64,000 nt of DNA from VRUE01 sp963705635 (lineage in GTDB: Bacteria; Actinomycetota; Thermoleophilia; Solirubrobacterales; 70-9): the NCBI GenBank assembly GCA_963705635.1, contig CAVPKH010000004.1:1116001-1180000 (forward strand), in the 5' to 3' direction. Under the pieces are notes generated by a model. It was given only the letters and a program-made list of their open reading frames with translations, was not told the origin of the DNA and searched no databases. Positions 17,573 to 25,190 of this stretch are shown here, one piece after another. How positions within the stretch are numbered: position 1 is the stretch's first letter; each line of letters starts with the position of its first letter. The position numbers and the translations under genes were made by a program.

Positions 17573-18442
17573 ATGCGGCTCTGCCGATTCGCCACTCCCA
17601 GCGGCGCCCCGGCACTCGGCGTCGCCGAGGCTGAGCAGATCGTCGACCTCTCCGCCGCGGGCCTCCCCGCCGAACCCGCCCTGGCGCTCGCCGAGGTGGG
17701 CCGGGAAGGCGTGGCCAAGGCGGCCGAGGACGCGCCTCGGCTGGCGCTCGGCGAGACCCAGCTGCTGGCCCCGGCAACCCCCCGCAAGTACCTCGGCATC
17801 GCGCTCAACTACGCCGACCACATCGCCGAGACCGGGATGGACGCGCCCGAAGTGCCGGTCTTCTTCAACAAGCAGGTGACCTGCGTCGTCGGCCCCGGCG
17901 CCGACGTCCACATGCCGAAGGTCTCGACCTTCCTCGACTACGAGGCCGAGCTGGCGCTGGTCATCGGCAAGCGCTGCCGCCACGTCCCGGCCGAGCGGGC
18001 CGACGAGGTGATCGCCGGCTACACCTGCGCCAACGACATCACCGTGCGCGACTGGCAGGGCCGAGCGCAGACGATGCAGATCGGCAAGTCCTTCGACACC
18101 CACGGGCCGCTCGGCCCCTGGCTGGTAACCCCAGACGAGCTGGGCGATCCGCAGGACCTGCGGATCCGCTGCCTGCTCAACGAGGAGGTGCGCCAGGACG
18201 CCAGCACCGCCGAGATGGTCTTCGACTGCTTCCAGCAGGTCTCCCACCTCTCCGAAGCGTTCACGCTGGAGCCGGGCGACGTGATCGCCACCGGCACGCC
18301 GGCCGGGGTCGGCATCGGCCGCCGGCCGATCCGCGACAACCTGCTCAAGGTCGGCGACACGGTGCGGGTCGAGATCGAGGGCATCGGCGAGCTGGTCAAC
18401 ACGGTGGTCGAGGAGCCCGAGGGCTTCATCGCCGGCGGCTGA
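17573..18442 (+). CDS. Fumarylacetoacetate hydrolase family protein
   Basis: The protein has 289 residues and the FAH fold: a short N-terminal domain, then GIALNYADHIAETG and the metal-site segments FLDYEAELALVIGKR and NDITVRDWQ, and the C-terminal box PGDVIATGTPAGVGIG. Such enzymes hydrolyse, decarboxylate or hydrate 2-oxo acids in aromatic catabolism (for example 2-hydroxyhepta-2,4-diene-1,7-dioate isomerase or acylpyruvase). The exact reaction is not determined. It starts 27 bp after arsC but is probably functionally unrelated. Confidence 0.9.
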   Translation: MRLCRFATPSGAPALGVAEAEQIVDLSAAGLPAEPALALAEVGREGVAKAAEDAPRLALGETQLLAPATPRKYLGIALNYADHIAETGMDAPEVPVFFNKQVTCVVGPGADVHMPKVSTFLDYEAELALVIGKRCRHVPAERADEVIAGYTCANDITVRDWQGRAQTMQIGKSFDTHGPLGPWLVTPDELGDPQDLRIRCLLNEEVRQDASTAEMVFDCFQQVSHLSEAFTLEPGDVIATGTPAGVGIGRRPIRDNLLKVGDTVRVEIEGIGELVNTVVEEPEGFIAGG

Positions 18443-18497
18443 CCGGCAGCCACTCGGCGCCTCCCGCGGGCTCGCCGTCGATTAGCGGCGGTGCGGC

Positions 18498-19223
18498 TTA
18501 ATCGCGATGCACGTCGGTGGCGGTGGCCTGGGCGCGCGGCCGCACGACGATCTCGTCGACGTTGACGTGCGAGGGCTGCGCCAGCGCCCAGCGGATGCAC
18601 TCGGCGACGTCGTCGGCACTCAGCGGCTGCATGCCCTCGTAGACGCGCCGCGCCGCCTCCTCGTCGCCGCCGAAGCGGACCAGCGAGAACTCCGTCTCGA
18701 CCATGCCGGGGGCGACCTCGGTGAAGCGCACCGGCTCGCCCAGCGACTCCAGGCGCAGCACCCGCAGCATCGCCCGCTGCGCGTGCTTGGCGGCGTTGTA
18801 TCCGGCGCCGCCACGGTAGGGCTCGAAGGCGGCGATGCTGGTGACCGTGACGACGTGACCGTCGCCCGACTCGACCAGGCGCGGCAGCAGGGCACGGGTC
18901 ATCCGCATCGTCCCCAGCACGTTCGCCTCGTACATCGTGCGCCACTTCTCTTCGTCGGCCGCGGCGATCGGCTCGAGGCCGTGAGCGCCGCCGGCATTGT
19001 TGACCAGGATGTCGCAGCCCTCTATCTGGGCGGCGAACCCCGCGACCGATTCCGGATCGGTGACGTCGAGCGCGATCGCCTCGCCGCCGATCTCCGCCAC
19101 CAGCGCCACGAGCCGGTCCAGCCGCCGGGCGCCGAGAATCGTCCGGTAGCCCTCCCCGGCCAGCGCTCGCGCCGTCGCGGCGCCGATGCCGCTGGAAGCG
19201 CCGGTGATCACCGCGGTCCGCAT
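18498..19223 (-). CDS. Short-chain dehydrogenase/reductase
   Basis: This is a classical SDR of 241 residues with the NAD(P)-binding TGASSGIG at residues 7-14, NNAG at about 86-89, the catalytic serine region VTSIAAF and the YNAAK active-site Tyr/Lys pair. It resembles the YdfG/serine-3-dehydrogenase branch (GARRLDRL after the first strand suggests NADPH preference). It converges with the FAH gene. The substrate is unknown. Confidence 0.9.
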   Translation of the reverse strand: MRTAVITGASSGIGAATARALAGEGYRTILGARRLDRLVALVAEIGGEAIALDVTDPESVAGFAAQIEGCDILVNNAGGAHGLEPIAAADEEKWRTMYEANVLGTMRMTRALLPRLVESGDGHVVTVTSIAAFEPYRGGAGYNAAKHAQRAMLRVLRLESLGEPVRFTEVAPGMVETEFSLVRFGGDEEAARRVYEGMQPLSADDVAECIRWALAQPSHVNVDEIVVRPRAQATATDVHRD

Positions 19224-19478
19224 TGCCGCCGACCTTAGCGCCTTCGCGTCGCGTGAATGGAGGCGAGGACACCCGTCCTAGAGGAAGCAAACAACCACAC
19301 CCTGAGCTACGGGAAGGTCAAGTCGTTTCCGAAAACGCAGAGGTCTTGGGCGATGACCACGCCCCGGCCGATCAGCTGCTGACCACGCCCTGATCCACCG
19401 CGGCGGGCCAGGCCTCATGGGTTAGGTGCTCAGTCGCGCCGGCGGCTCTCGACCCCATTGCCCCTACGCTTGCCCGGG

Positions 19479-20450
19479 ATGCCAAGCGACTCGATAACCC
19501 CGTTCAGCCGCCTGCCCTTCGACGCACTCCCCGAGCGGCCCCGCCTGCCCCACCCATACGACGATGCGACCAAGGAGGAGGTAGTCGTCGAGTCAGCGGC
19601 CTTCGGCCCCGTGCGCACCCGGGTGGTGACTTACGGTCCGCCAACGGCGCCGCCGCTGCTCCTGGTGCACGGCCTGATGACCTCCAGCTACTCCTGGCGC
19701 TACCTGCTCGAGCCGCTCGCCCCCAGCTACCGGCTCTACGTTCCCGACCTGCCCGGATGCGGGCAGAGCCAGCCGCTGCCCCGCGTCCGCCACTCCGGAC
19801 TCGCCCTGGCCGGCTTCATCGGCGAGCTGCAGAAGCGACTCGGGATCGCCGGCTGCGATGCCGTCGGCAACTCGCTGGGCGGCTATCTATGCATGCAGCG
19901 CGCGCTGCAGGACCCCCGGAGCTTCGCCCGCCTCGTCGTCGTTCACGCGCCAGCGCTGCCCCAGGCCCGCCTGCGAGCGCTCCACCTCGCCCTCAGGATT
20001 CCCGGGACGAGGCGGGCGCTGTCGAGGGTGGTGCGGCGCGATCCGTTGCGGTGGGCCCACCGCAACGTCCACTACTACGACGAGAGCCTGAAGTCACTGG
20101 AGGAGGCGCGCGCCTACGGCGAGCCGCTCGCGACCGAGGCGGGCACGGCGTCCTTCATCCGCTACCTCGCCGACGCGCTCGACCCGAAGGAGCTGAAGAG
20201 CTTCGTCGCCGAGCTCGAACGCCGTCGCGACCAGGGCCAGGGCTTCCCGGCGCCGCTGATGCTGGTCTACGCGCGCGAGGATCCAATCGTGCCGCCCGAG
20301 ATCGGGCCGAAGCTGCACCGGCTCGTCCCCGACGCCGAGTTCCACTGGCTCGAGAACAGCTCCCACTTCGCCCATGTCGACAGCCCCGCGCCGCTCGCCG
20401 AGCTGGTGACCAGCTTCCTGCGCGGCGACCGAGGCGGAATTGGGAGGTGA
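19479..20450 (+). CDS. Alpha/beta-fold hydrolase
   Basis: The protein has 323 residues. The oxyanion region LLVHGLMTSSYSWRYL and nucleophile elbow GNSLGGY (Ser in GNS) mark an alpha/beta hydrolase, with the acid in YAREDPIVPPE and the catalytic His in ENSSHFAHVD. The closest general types are epoxide-hydrolase-like and meta-cleavage product hydrolases. ATG 19479 was chosen over an upstream TTG. The 255 bp before it show no other feature than a short direct repeat (TGACCACGCCC). The next gene begins 3 bp after the stop. Confidence 0.88.
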   Translation: MPSDSITPFSRLPFDALPERPRLPHPYDDATKEEVVVESAAFGPVRTRVVTYGPPTAPPLLLVHGLMTSSYSWRYLLEPLAPSYRLYVPDLPGCGQSQPLPRVRHSGLALAGFIGELQKRLGIAGCDAVGNSLGGYLCMQRALQDPRSFARLVVVHAPALPQARLRALHLALRIPGTRRALSRVVRRDPLRWAHRNVHYYDESLKSLEEARAYGEPLATEAGTASFIRYLADALDPKELKSFVAELERRRDQGQGFPAPLMLVYAREDPIVPPEIGPKLHRLVPDAEFHWLENSSHFAHVDSPAPLAELVTSFLRGDRGGIGR

Positions 20451-20453
20451 CGC

Positions 20454-21392
20454 GTGCACGCCCTGAGCTCGGGTGACGCCGACGTTCTCGGCGGCCTGGT
20501 CGTCCTCGGCAGCGCGATCGGCCTCGGCGCGCTGCTCACGCCCTTCAGGCAGAACCGCGACCTGCCGCGCGACCAGCTGATCGGGCTGACGACGTTCGAA
20601 CTCTTTGCCGCGGTGACGATCTTCTTCTGCGCCATTCTCACCGCGTACCTCTCCCTCGCCTACCTGCACGAAGGCGAGGCCCTCAGCTCCGCCAATTTGC
20701 GCGGGACGGCGACGCCGCTGGCTGTGGCCGGAACCTTCCTGCTCTTCCTCAGCGTCTTCTCGCGGATGCCCGACCCCCTGCGCCAAGCGCACGACCACAT
20801 CCCGATGATGCTCGGCGTTCTGCTGCTCGGCCTCGGCCTCGGCTTCGTCATGGTGTCGGTCCCGACCGGCGATGTGGCCCTGGCCGCCATCGGGTTGCTC
20901 GTCGTCGGCGGCGCGGTGGGGGCCCTGGCCTGGTGGCTCGAGCGACGGGGGCTGCGCAGCGCCAGGCGCGCGATGCGACAGGAACTCGCCCGCCTGCACC
21001 AAGCCGGCTACCGGCCGCAGAAGCAGCTCTTTCGCCTCGGCCTTCCCCGCTGCGACGGTGCCGCTCCGTGGATGGTCCTCGACTGCTGGGTGTGCGACCA
21101 ACGTTCCTACTTGGACGCAAGAGGATGTCGCAGGCTGAGGGACGAGGTCGATGCCCGCTGGGATGCTCTCTGCGCCGGCAACGCCGCGCCGCCGACGGAG
21201 CCCATCGGCCTCGCCGAGGTCCGCGTCCCTTCCAGCCTGCGGGTGCTGCGCAGCGGACCGTCCCTCACCGTCGTCATCCACGATCCCTCGGCGCCCGATT
21301 CCACCCGCGTTCGCAAGCTGCCGCGGGGAAAGAACGGACTGTTCGACGTCGACGAGCTGCGAACGCTCAGCTCAACAAAGGGCGCGACCTGA
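20454..21392 (+). CDS. Membrane protein of unknown function
   Basis: I do not recognise this 312-residue protein. Four or five membrane helices fill residues 8-165, followed by a soluble tail with a cysteine pair in DCWVCDQRSY, further cysteines (ARGCRRL, DALCAG) and a C-terminal beta-rich part (SGPSLTVVIHDPS). The GTG start follows GGGAGG and lies 3 bp after the alpha/beta hydrolase stop, so they are likely co-transcribed. The 3' end overlaps a convergent M48 protease gene by 26 bp. Confidence 0.7.
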   Translation: MHALSSGDADVLGGLVVLGSAIGLGALLTPFRQNRDLPRDQLIGLTTFELFAAVTIFFCAILTAYLSLAYLHEGEALSSANLRGTATPLAVAGTFLLFLSVFSRMPDPLRQAHDHIPMMLGVLLLGLGLGFVMVSVPTGDVALAAIGLLVVGGAVGALAWWLERRGLRSARRAMRQELARLHQAGYRPQKQLFRLGLPRCDGAAPWMVLDCWVCDQRSYLDARGCRRLRDEVDARWDALCAGNAAPPTEPIGLAEVRVPSSLRVLRSGPSLTVVIHDPSAPDSTRVRKLPRGKNGLFDVDELRTLSSTKGAT

Positions 21393-22266
21393 GCGGATAG
21401 TGGGCGACGGTGTACTCGTGCAGTCGCGCGACCCGGGATCGCATCGGTGGATGGTCCGAAATCGCGGTGAGGAGCCGCAGCATCCCGACGTTGGGGGATT
21501 GCTCCAGGGCGACGAGGAAGCGGGTCAGCGTACGGGCCTGGCCGAGCGACGCGGCGTAGGCATCGGCGGCGTACTCCCGCGCGTAGCGATAGGCGTGCCA
21601 GTGGGAGTCGAGCAATCCGGCGGCGAGGCAGCCGCCCGCAAGGCCGGAGACGATCCGAGCCAAGGCGAACAACGGCGCCGGCGGCTCCATCGCCTCGGAG
21701 TTGGCAGCGGGCAGCAGCAGCCGATGCCGCCAGAGCACCAGCCTCGCCGCGGCACCCGTCAGCCGAGCGTCCACGGAATGGACGTGGCCGAGCTCGTGGG
21801 CGATCACCGCGGGCAGTGAGCTGCCTCGCATCAGCCCGCTCGTGACCAGGATGTCGCGGCCACGTGCCATCGCCGCCGGCAGCGGCACGTCGAGGACGTA
21901 CCAGTGGTCCGGTTGGAGCACCTGCCAATCGACCTGCCACAGATCGGCCATCGCCACCAACAGCTCGACCCTCTCCTCTTTGTTGGCGGCGCGGGCGCCG
22001 AGGCGGCGCCAGTGAGAGCCGTCAACGAGACGGATCAGAGCAAGCCCCGACCAGGCCAACGGGCCGAGGGCACAGAGCCAGGCCAGGGCCTGCCGCGGGC
22101 CGGGCGCGACCCCGGAGGCGAGCTCCCCGACGCTGAGGTAGACGAGCAGCCACCGAGTCGTGGCGCCAAGCATCACCTCGGCGGTGACCGTCGCCGCGTA
22201 GAGAAGCCATCCCTCGGCCGCGGTGCCGTCGAATTCCCGGCGCAGCAGCTGGAGACATCTCCCCAC
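21367..22266 (-). CDS. M48-family membrane zinc metalloprotease
   Basis: The zinc motif HELGHVHSVD and a downstream Glu region (YAREYAADAYAASLG) identify an M48/HtpX-type peptidase. Hydrophobic segments before the motif would anchor it in the membrane. The longest frame runs into the tRNA-Phe gene, so I used GTG 22266, which has GGGGTGAGG upstream; GTG 22278 is the alternative. It may act in membrane-protein quality control. The C-terminus (HPPMRSRVARL) is the typical M48 end segment. Confidence 0.85.
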   Translation of the reverse strand: MGRCLQLLRREFDGTAAEGWLLYAATVTAEVMLGATTRWLLVYLSVGELASGVAPGPRQALAWLCALGPLAWSGLALIRLVDGSHWRRLGARAANKEERVELLVAMADLWQVDWQVLQPDHWYVLDVPLPAAMARGRDILVTSGLMRGSSLPAVIAHELGHVHSVDARLTGAAARLVLWRHRLLLPAANSEAMEPPAPLFALARIVSGLAGGCLAAGLLDSHWHAYRYAREYAADAYAASLGQARTLTRFLVALEQSPNVGMLRLLTAISDHPPMRSRVARLHEYTVAHYPLRSRPLLS

Positions 22267-22323
22267 GAATCGCCTCACCCCCCGAGAGCTTGGCACAACC
22301 GATCGGGCGGTTGAGGGAATGAA

Positions 22324-22396
22324 TGGCGGAACCCGGACTTGAACCGGGGACACCACGATTTTCAGTCGTGTGCTCTACCAACTGAGCTATTCCGCC
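22324..22396 (-). tRNA. tRNA-Phe (GAA)
   Basis: The minus strand gives a full cloverleaf: acceptor GGCGGAA/TTCCGCC with discriminator A, D arm TAGCTCAGTTGGTAGAGC, anticodon loop CTGAAAA (anticodon GAA) on a CACGA/TCGTG stem, and T arm CCCGGTTCAAGTCCGGG. No CCA is encoded. Confidence 0.97.
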
Positions 22397-22449
22397 GCGC
22401 AGAGCGAAGGCTAGCGACCGGGGGACGATCGGGCTGATTGCATTGGGGC

Positions 22450-23868
22450 GTGACCTGGACTCGTGCAGCGCTGGCGGTCGTGGCCGCGGTCGCCGTGGCG
22501 GTGGCGGTCGTCTCGGGGGGCTCGGGGACCGACCCGCGAACGCCAGCGGCACTGCCCGGTCTGCCGCCGCCCTTCTTCGGCGTCGCCGTGATCGGCAGCG
22601 GCGGGAGGGCGGCGGCGGTCGACGCCTACGGGGACGTGGTCGATTTGCGGGCGCCGGGGGCGGCGGGCGCCGCGCTGATCCACAACCCGACAGCTCGGCA
22701 GGTGGCTGGAAGCGTGCCGGCCGACACCGGGATCACCGCGCGCACGAGGCTCGCCGGGCGCTGGATCCCGTTCTGGCGGGCCGATTCGGTGCGGCAGCGC
22801 TATCTGCCCCAAACCAACGTGCTCCGCACCGTGGCCCGGATCGGCGGCAAGCGGGCGGTGATCGTCCGCTCGCTCGGTGGTGCCGCCGCCGCGCGCGCCG
22901 ACCGACGCTGGCTCGCGCGGGCGCGGCCCCTTGCAGCGGGGGCGCCTGGCTGGGCGCGGCGGATGTACGAACGCTCGCTGCTGGTTCTGCGGGCGCTGAC
23001 CGATCGCCGCACGGGCGCGGTGGCGGCCGGCGTTCGCGACGGCTGGGCGTACGTCTGGCCGCGGGATGCCGGCACCGCCGCGATCGCCTTGGCCGCGGCC
23101 GGCTACCGCGCCGAGGCGCGCCGGGTGGTGCGCTTCCTCCTCGGCCTCGAGCTCGAAGCCGCCGCCCGCTTCCACGGCGACGCCACGCCGGTGGCCGGAC
23201 GGGCTGCCCAAGGCGACGCGGCAGGCTGGGTGGCCGCGGCCGCGCGCGCGGCTGGAATGCCCGCTGCGGTCGCGCCGCAGCCATGGCGCAACCGCGCCGA
23301 CTACCAAGAGGGCGACCCCGGCGACTACCTGGCCAACGCGATTGCCTCAACCGGCGCTCGGCCGCAAACGTCCGAGCGCCGGACGGAATCGGCCGATCGG
23401 CGCCAAAGCCTGGCCATCCGCAAGCGGTTCGGGGCAGCCAGCGGCACGCTGGCGCGGCGAGCCGGCGACCCGTCCTCGGGAATCGACTCGGCCGCTGCCT
23501 GGGCGGTGCGCCCGTTCCCGCAGCCGGCGCTCTTTCCGCTCGTGCGCCGGTCGCTGCTACGGCTCGCGGCCCGGGCGGGTCGCTTCGGCCTCGTCCCCTC
23601 CGAGGACTGGGACGGAGGCGATGATCCCTGGACGGCGCCGACGGCTTGGACCGCCTGGAGCCTGGCTGCCCTCGGCGAGCGACGGGCGGCGCTGAAGCTG
23701 CTCGGCGACCTGCGCCGGGATTCGACCCCGGCCGGCATGCTGCCCGAGCGAGTCGACGCCCGCAGCGGCATCCCCACCTCGACCACGCCCCTCGCCTGGT
23801 CCCACGCCTTCGCGGTCCTGGCGCTGCGTCAGCTCTGGCCGGGCACCCGCCAGCGTGAGAGCAGGTAG
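22450..23868 (+). CDS. GH15-like (glucoamylase-type) secreted or anchored protein
   Basis: From GTG 22450 the protein has a hydrophobic N-terminus (residues 5-25) and then an (alpha/alpha)6 region with GH15 hallmarks: VWPRDAG, the catalytic-glutamate region LVPSEDWDG, MLPERVD and TPLAWSHAF at the end. The N-terminal beta-sandwich of full glucoamylases is shortened to about 150 residues, and at 472 residues the protein is smaller than typical GH15 enzymes. It may hydrolyse an alpha-glucoside such as trehalose outside the membrane, but the substrate is a guess. It overlaps the convergent methyltransferase gene by 40 bp. Confidence 0.78.
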   Translation: MTWTRAALAVVAAVAVAVAVVSGGSGTDPRTPAALPGLPPPFFGVAVIGSGGRAAAVDAYGDVVDLRAPGAAGAALIHNPTARQVAGSVPADTGITARTRLAGRWIPFWRADSVRQRYLPQTNVLRTVARIGGKRAVIVRSLGGAAAARADRRWLARARPLAAGAPGWARRMYERSLLVLRALTDRRTGAVAAGVRDGWAYVWPRDAGTAAIALAAAGYRAEARRVVRFLLGLELEAAARFHGDATPVAGRAAQGDAAGWVAAAARAAGMPAAVAPQPWRNRADYQEGDPGDYLANAIASTGARPQTSERRTESADRRQSLAIRKRFGAASGTLARRAGDPSSGIDSAAAWAVRPFPQPALFPLVRRSLLRLAARAGRFGLVPSEDWDGGDDPWTAPTAWTAWSLAALGERRAALKLLGDLRRDSTPAGMLPERVDARSGIPTSTTPLAWSHAFAVLALRQLWPGTRQRESR

Positions 23869-24608
23869 CGAAGCTTGAGCCGGCGGCGCCCGCCCTCCTC
23901 GACGACGCGAAAGCTCTCCGCCCCGGCGGGCGGCTCGGCCAGCAGCCGGTCGATCAGGCCCGCCGACGCGGCGCCGCCGGAGCCGCGTCCCAGCCACTCC
24001 TCGAAGTCGAGGTCGAGCGGGACCAGCCGCTCCTCGTCGAGCACAAGCCCGGCCCCCTCGCCGAGCGCCCGCAGGCGCTCCAGCGTCATGCAGGCCCAGT
24101 GCGACGGGTCGCGCAGCCGCTCGATCTCCTCGTGCCAGGCAGCCGCCTCGGAGTCCTCGTCGGTGAGGTGATCGCCGACCAGGACCCATCCCCCCGGCCG
24201 CACCACGCGGGCCATCTCGGCGACGAGCCGCAGCGGAACCGGGATGTGATGGACGCTGTAGCGGGTGATCGCGCCGTCGAAGCTGTTCTCGGCGAACTCG
24301 AGGTCGGTCGCGTCGCCAAGCGAGAAGGTGACGTTGTCGAGGCCCTCCGCAACGGCCCCGCGCTCGGCGATCTCGAGCATCGCCGGGGTCAGGTCGACCC
24401 CGTGCACGGAACCGACCCGCGGCGCCAGCGCCCGCGCGATCAGGCCCGGGCCGGATGCGGTCTCCAGCCAGCGCGCATTGGCGTCGGCGGGCGCCAGCTC
24501 GACCAGCGCGCCGAGCGTCTCCGCGGCCGACATCGCCGGGCCGCTGGCGAACGACTCGGACTGGTGCGTGAACTCATCCCGAATCGACTCCTCGTACATG
24601 GGCGCCAT
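23829..24608 (-). CDS. Class I SAM-dependent methyltransferase (UbiE/COQ5-like)
   Basis: The protein has the motif-I glycine region WLETASGPGLIARAL, an acidic motif II (GVDLTPAMLEIAERG), then DATDLEFAENSFDGAI and a proline/glycine loop VVRPGGWVLVGD. This is the Methyltransf_11 pattern of UbiE-like enzymes. At 259 residues it is the usual length. The methyl acceptor is unknown. ATG 24608 (MAPMYEES) was chosen, with ATG 24599 possible. Its 3' end overlaps the convergent GH15-like gene. Confidence 0.87.
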   Translation of the reverse strand: MAPMYEESIRDEFTHQSESFASGPAMSAAETLGALVELAPADANARWLETASGPGLIARALAPRVGSVHGVDLTPAMLEIAERGAVAEGLDNVTFSLGDATDLEFAENSFDGAITRYSVHHIPVPLRLVAEMARVVRPGGWVLVGDHLTDEDSEAAAWHEEIERLRDPSHWACMTLERLRALGEGAGLVLDEERLVPLDLDFEEWLGRGSGGAASAGLIDRLLAEPPAGAESFRVVEEGGRRRLKLRYLLSRWRVPGQS

Positions 24609-24631
24609 TCTAGGCAGCCAAAGGCGTGGCG

Positions 24632-25105
24632 CTAACGGGGGATCGCGTCGAGAGCGGCCCGCACGGCCTCCTCTGGAGTCGCCGCCATGACGATGCCCGG
24701 CGAGGACTCCATCGCGCCCTCCCCACGCAGCGACCAGCTCCGCAGCGCCACCACCGTCCGCCCGATGCTGCGCGCGTGGCCGATCTCCGACAGCGTCCCC
24801 CACTCGCCGCCAATCGCGATCACGGCCTCGCCGGAGGCGACGACGGCAAGGTTGCGCGCCTGGCCGATCCCGGTGGAGACGACGTGGGTGCAGAACTCAT
24901 TCGCTTCCCCGACCTCGTGCCCCGGCACGATCCCGATCGCCTCACCACCCGCCTCGCGCGCACCGCGACACGCAGCCGCCATCGTCCCACCCATCCCGCC
25001 GCAAACCAGCGTCACCCCCGCCTCGGCGAGCAACCTCCCGACTTCCTCGCCCAACACCACCGCCTCGGACCCGAGCTCGGCGCCAGCCGGACCGATGACG
25101 GCCAC
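24632..25105 (-). CDS. SLOG/LOG-like nucleotide-binding protein (TIGR00725 type)
   Basis: The Rossmann-like SLOG fold is evident: VAVIGPAGAELG, LVCGGMGGTMAAACRGA, GIVPG and IAIGGEWGTLSEIGHA. The GGxGTxxE motif of LOG/lysine-decarboxylase-like proteins appears here as GGEWGTLSE. At about 157 residues it matches the TIGR00725 group, whose role is unclear (possibly molybdenum-cofactor carrier or nucleotide signalling). GTG 25105 was used because upstream sequence is a large palindrome and antisense noise. Confidence 0.82.
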   Translation of the reverse strand: MAVIGPAGAELGSEAVVLGEEVGRLLAEAGVTLVCGGMGGTMAAACRGAREAGGEAIGIVPGHEVGEANEFCTHVVSTGIGQARNLAVVASGEAVIAIGGEWGTLSEIGHARSIGRTVVALRSWSLRGEGAMESSPGIVMAATPEEAVRAALDAIPR

Positions 25106-25121
25106 CTGACGCGCGCGCTCG

Positions 25122-25190
25122 GACGGGAGGGAGTGGGCCTCACCGGAACCTCCCCGCTGTTCGTGACGGTGAGGCCCGCTCCCTCCCGTC
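25122..25190. repeat. Palindrome E7: 24-bp arms, 21-nt centre
   Basis: Arms 25122-25145 and 25167-25190 are complementary at 23 of 24 positions, with the remaining pair G-T. The 21-nt centre contains a small GAAC/GTTC pairing. The element begins inside the stop codon of the helicase gene and ends 17 bp before the SLOG start. It lacks the ACTCAA bulge of the E-type elements and has no T tract. Confidence 0.75.
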
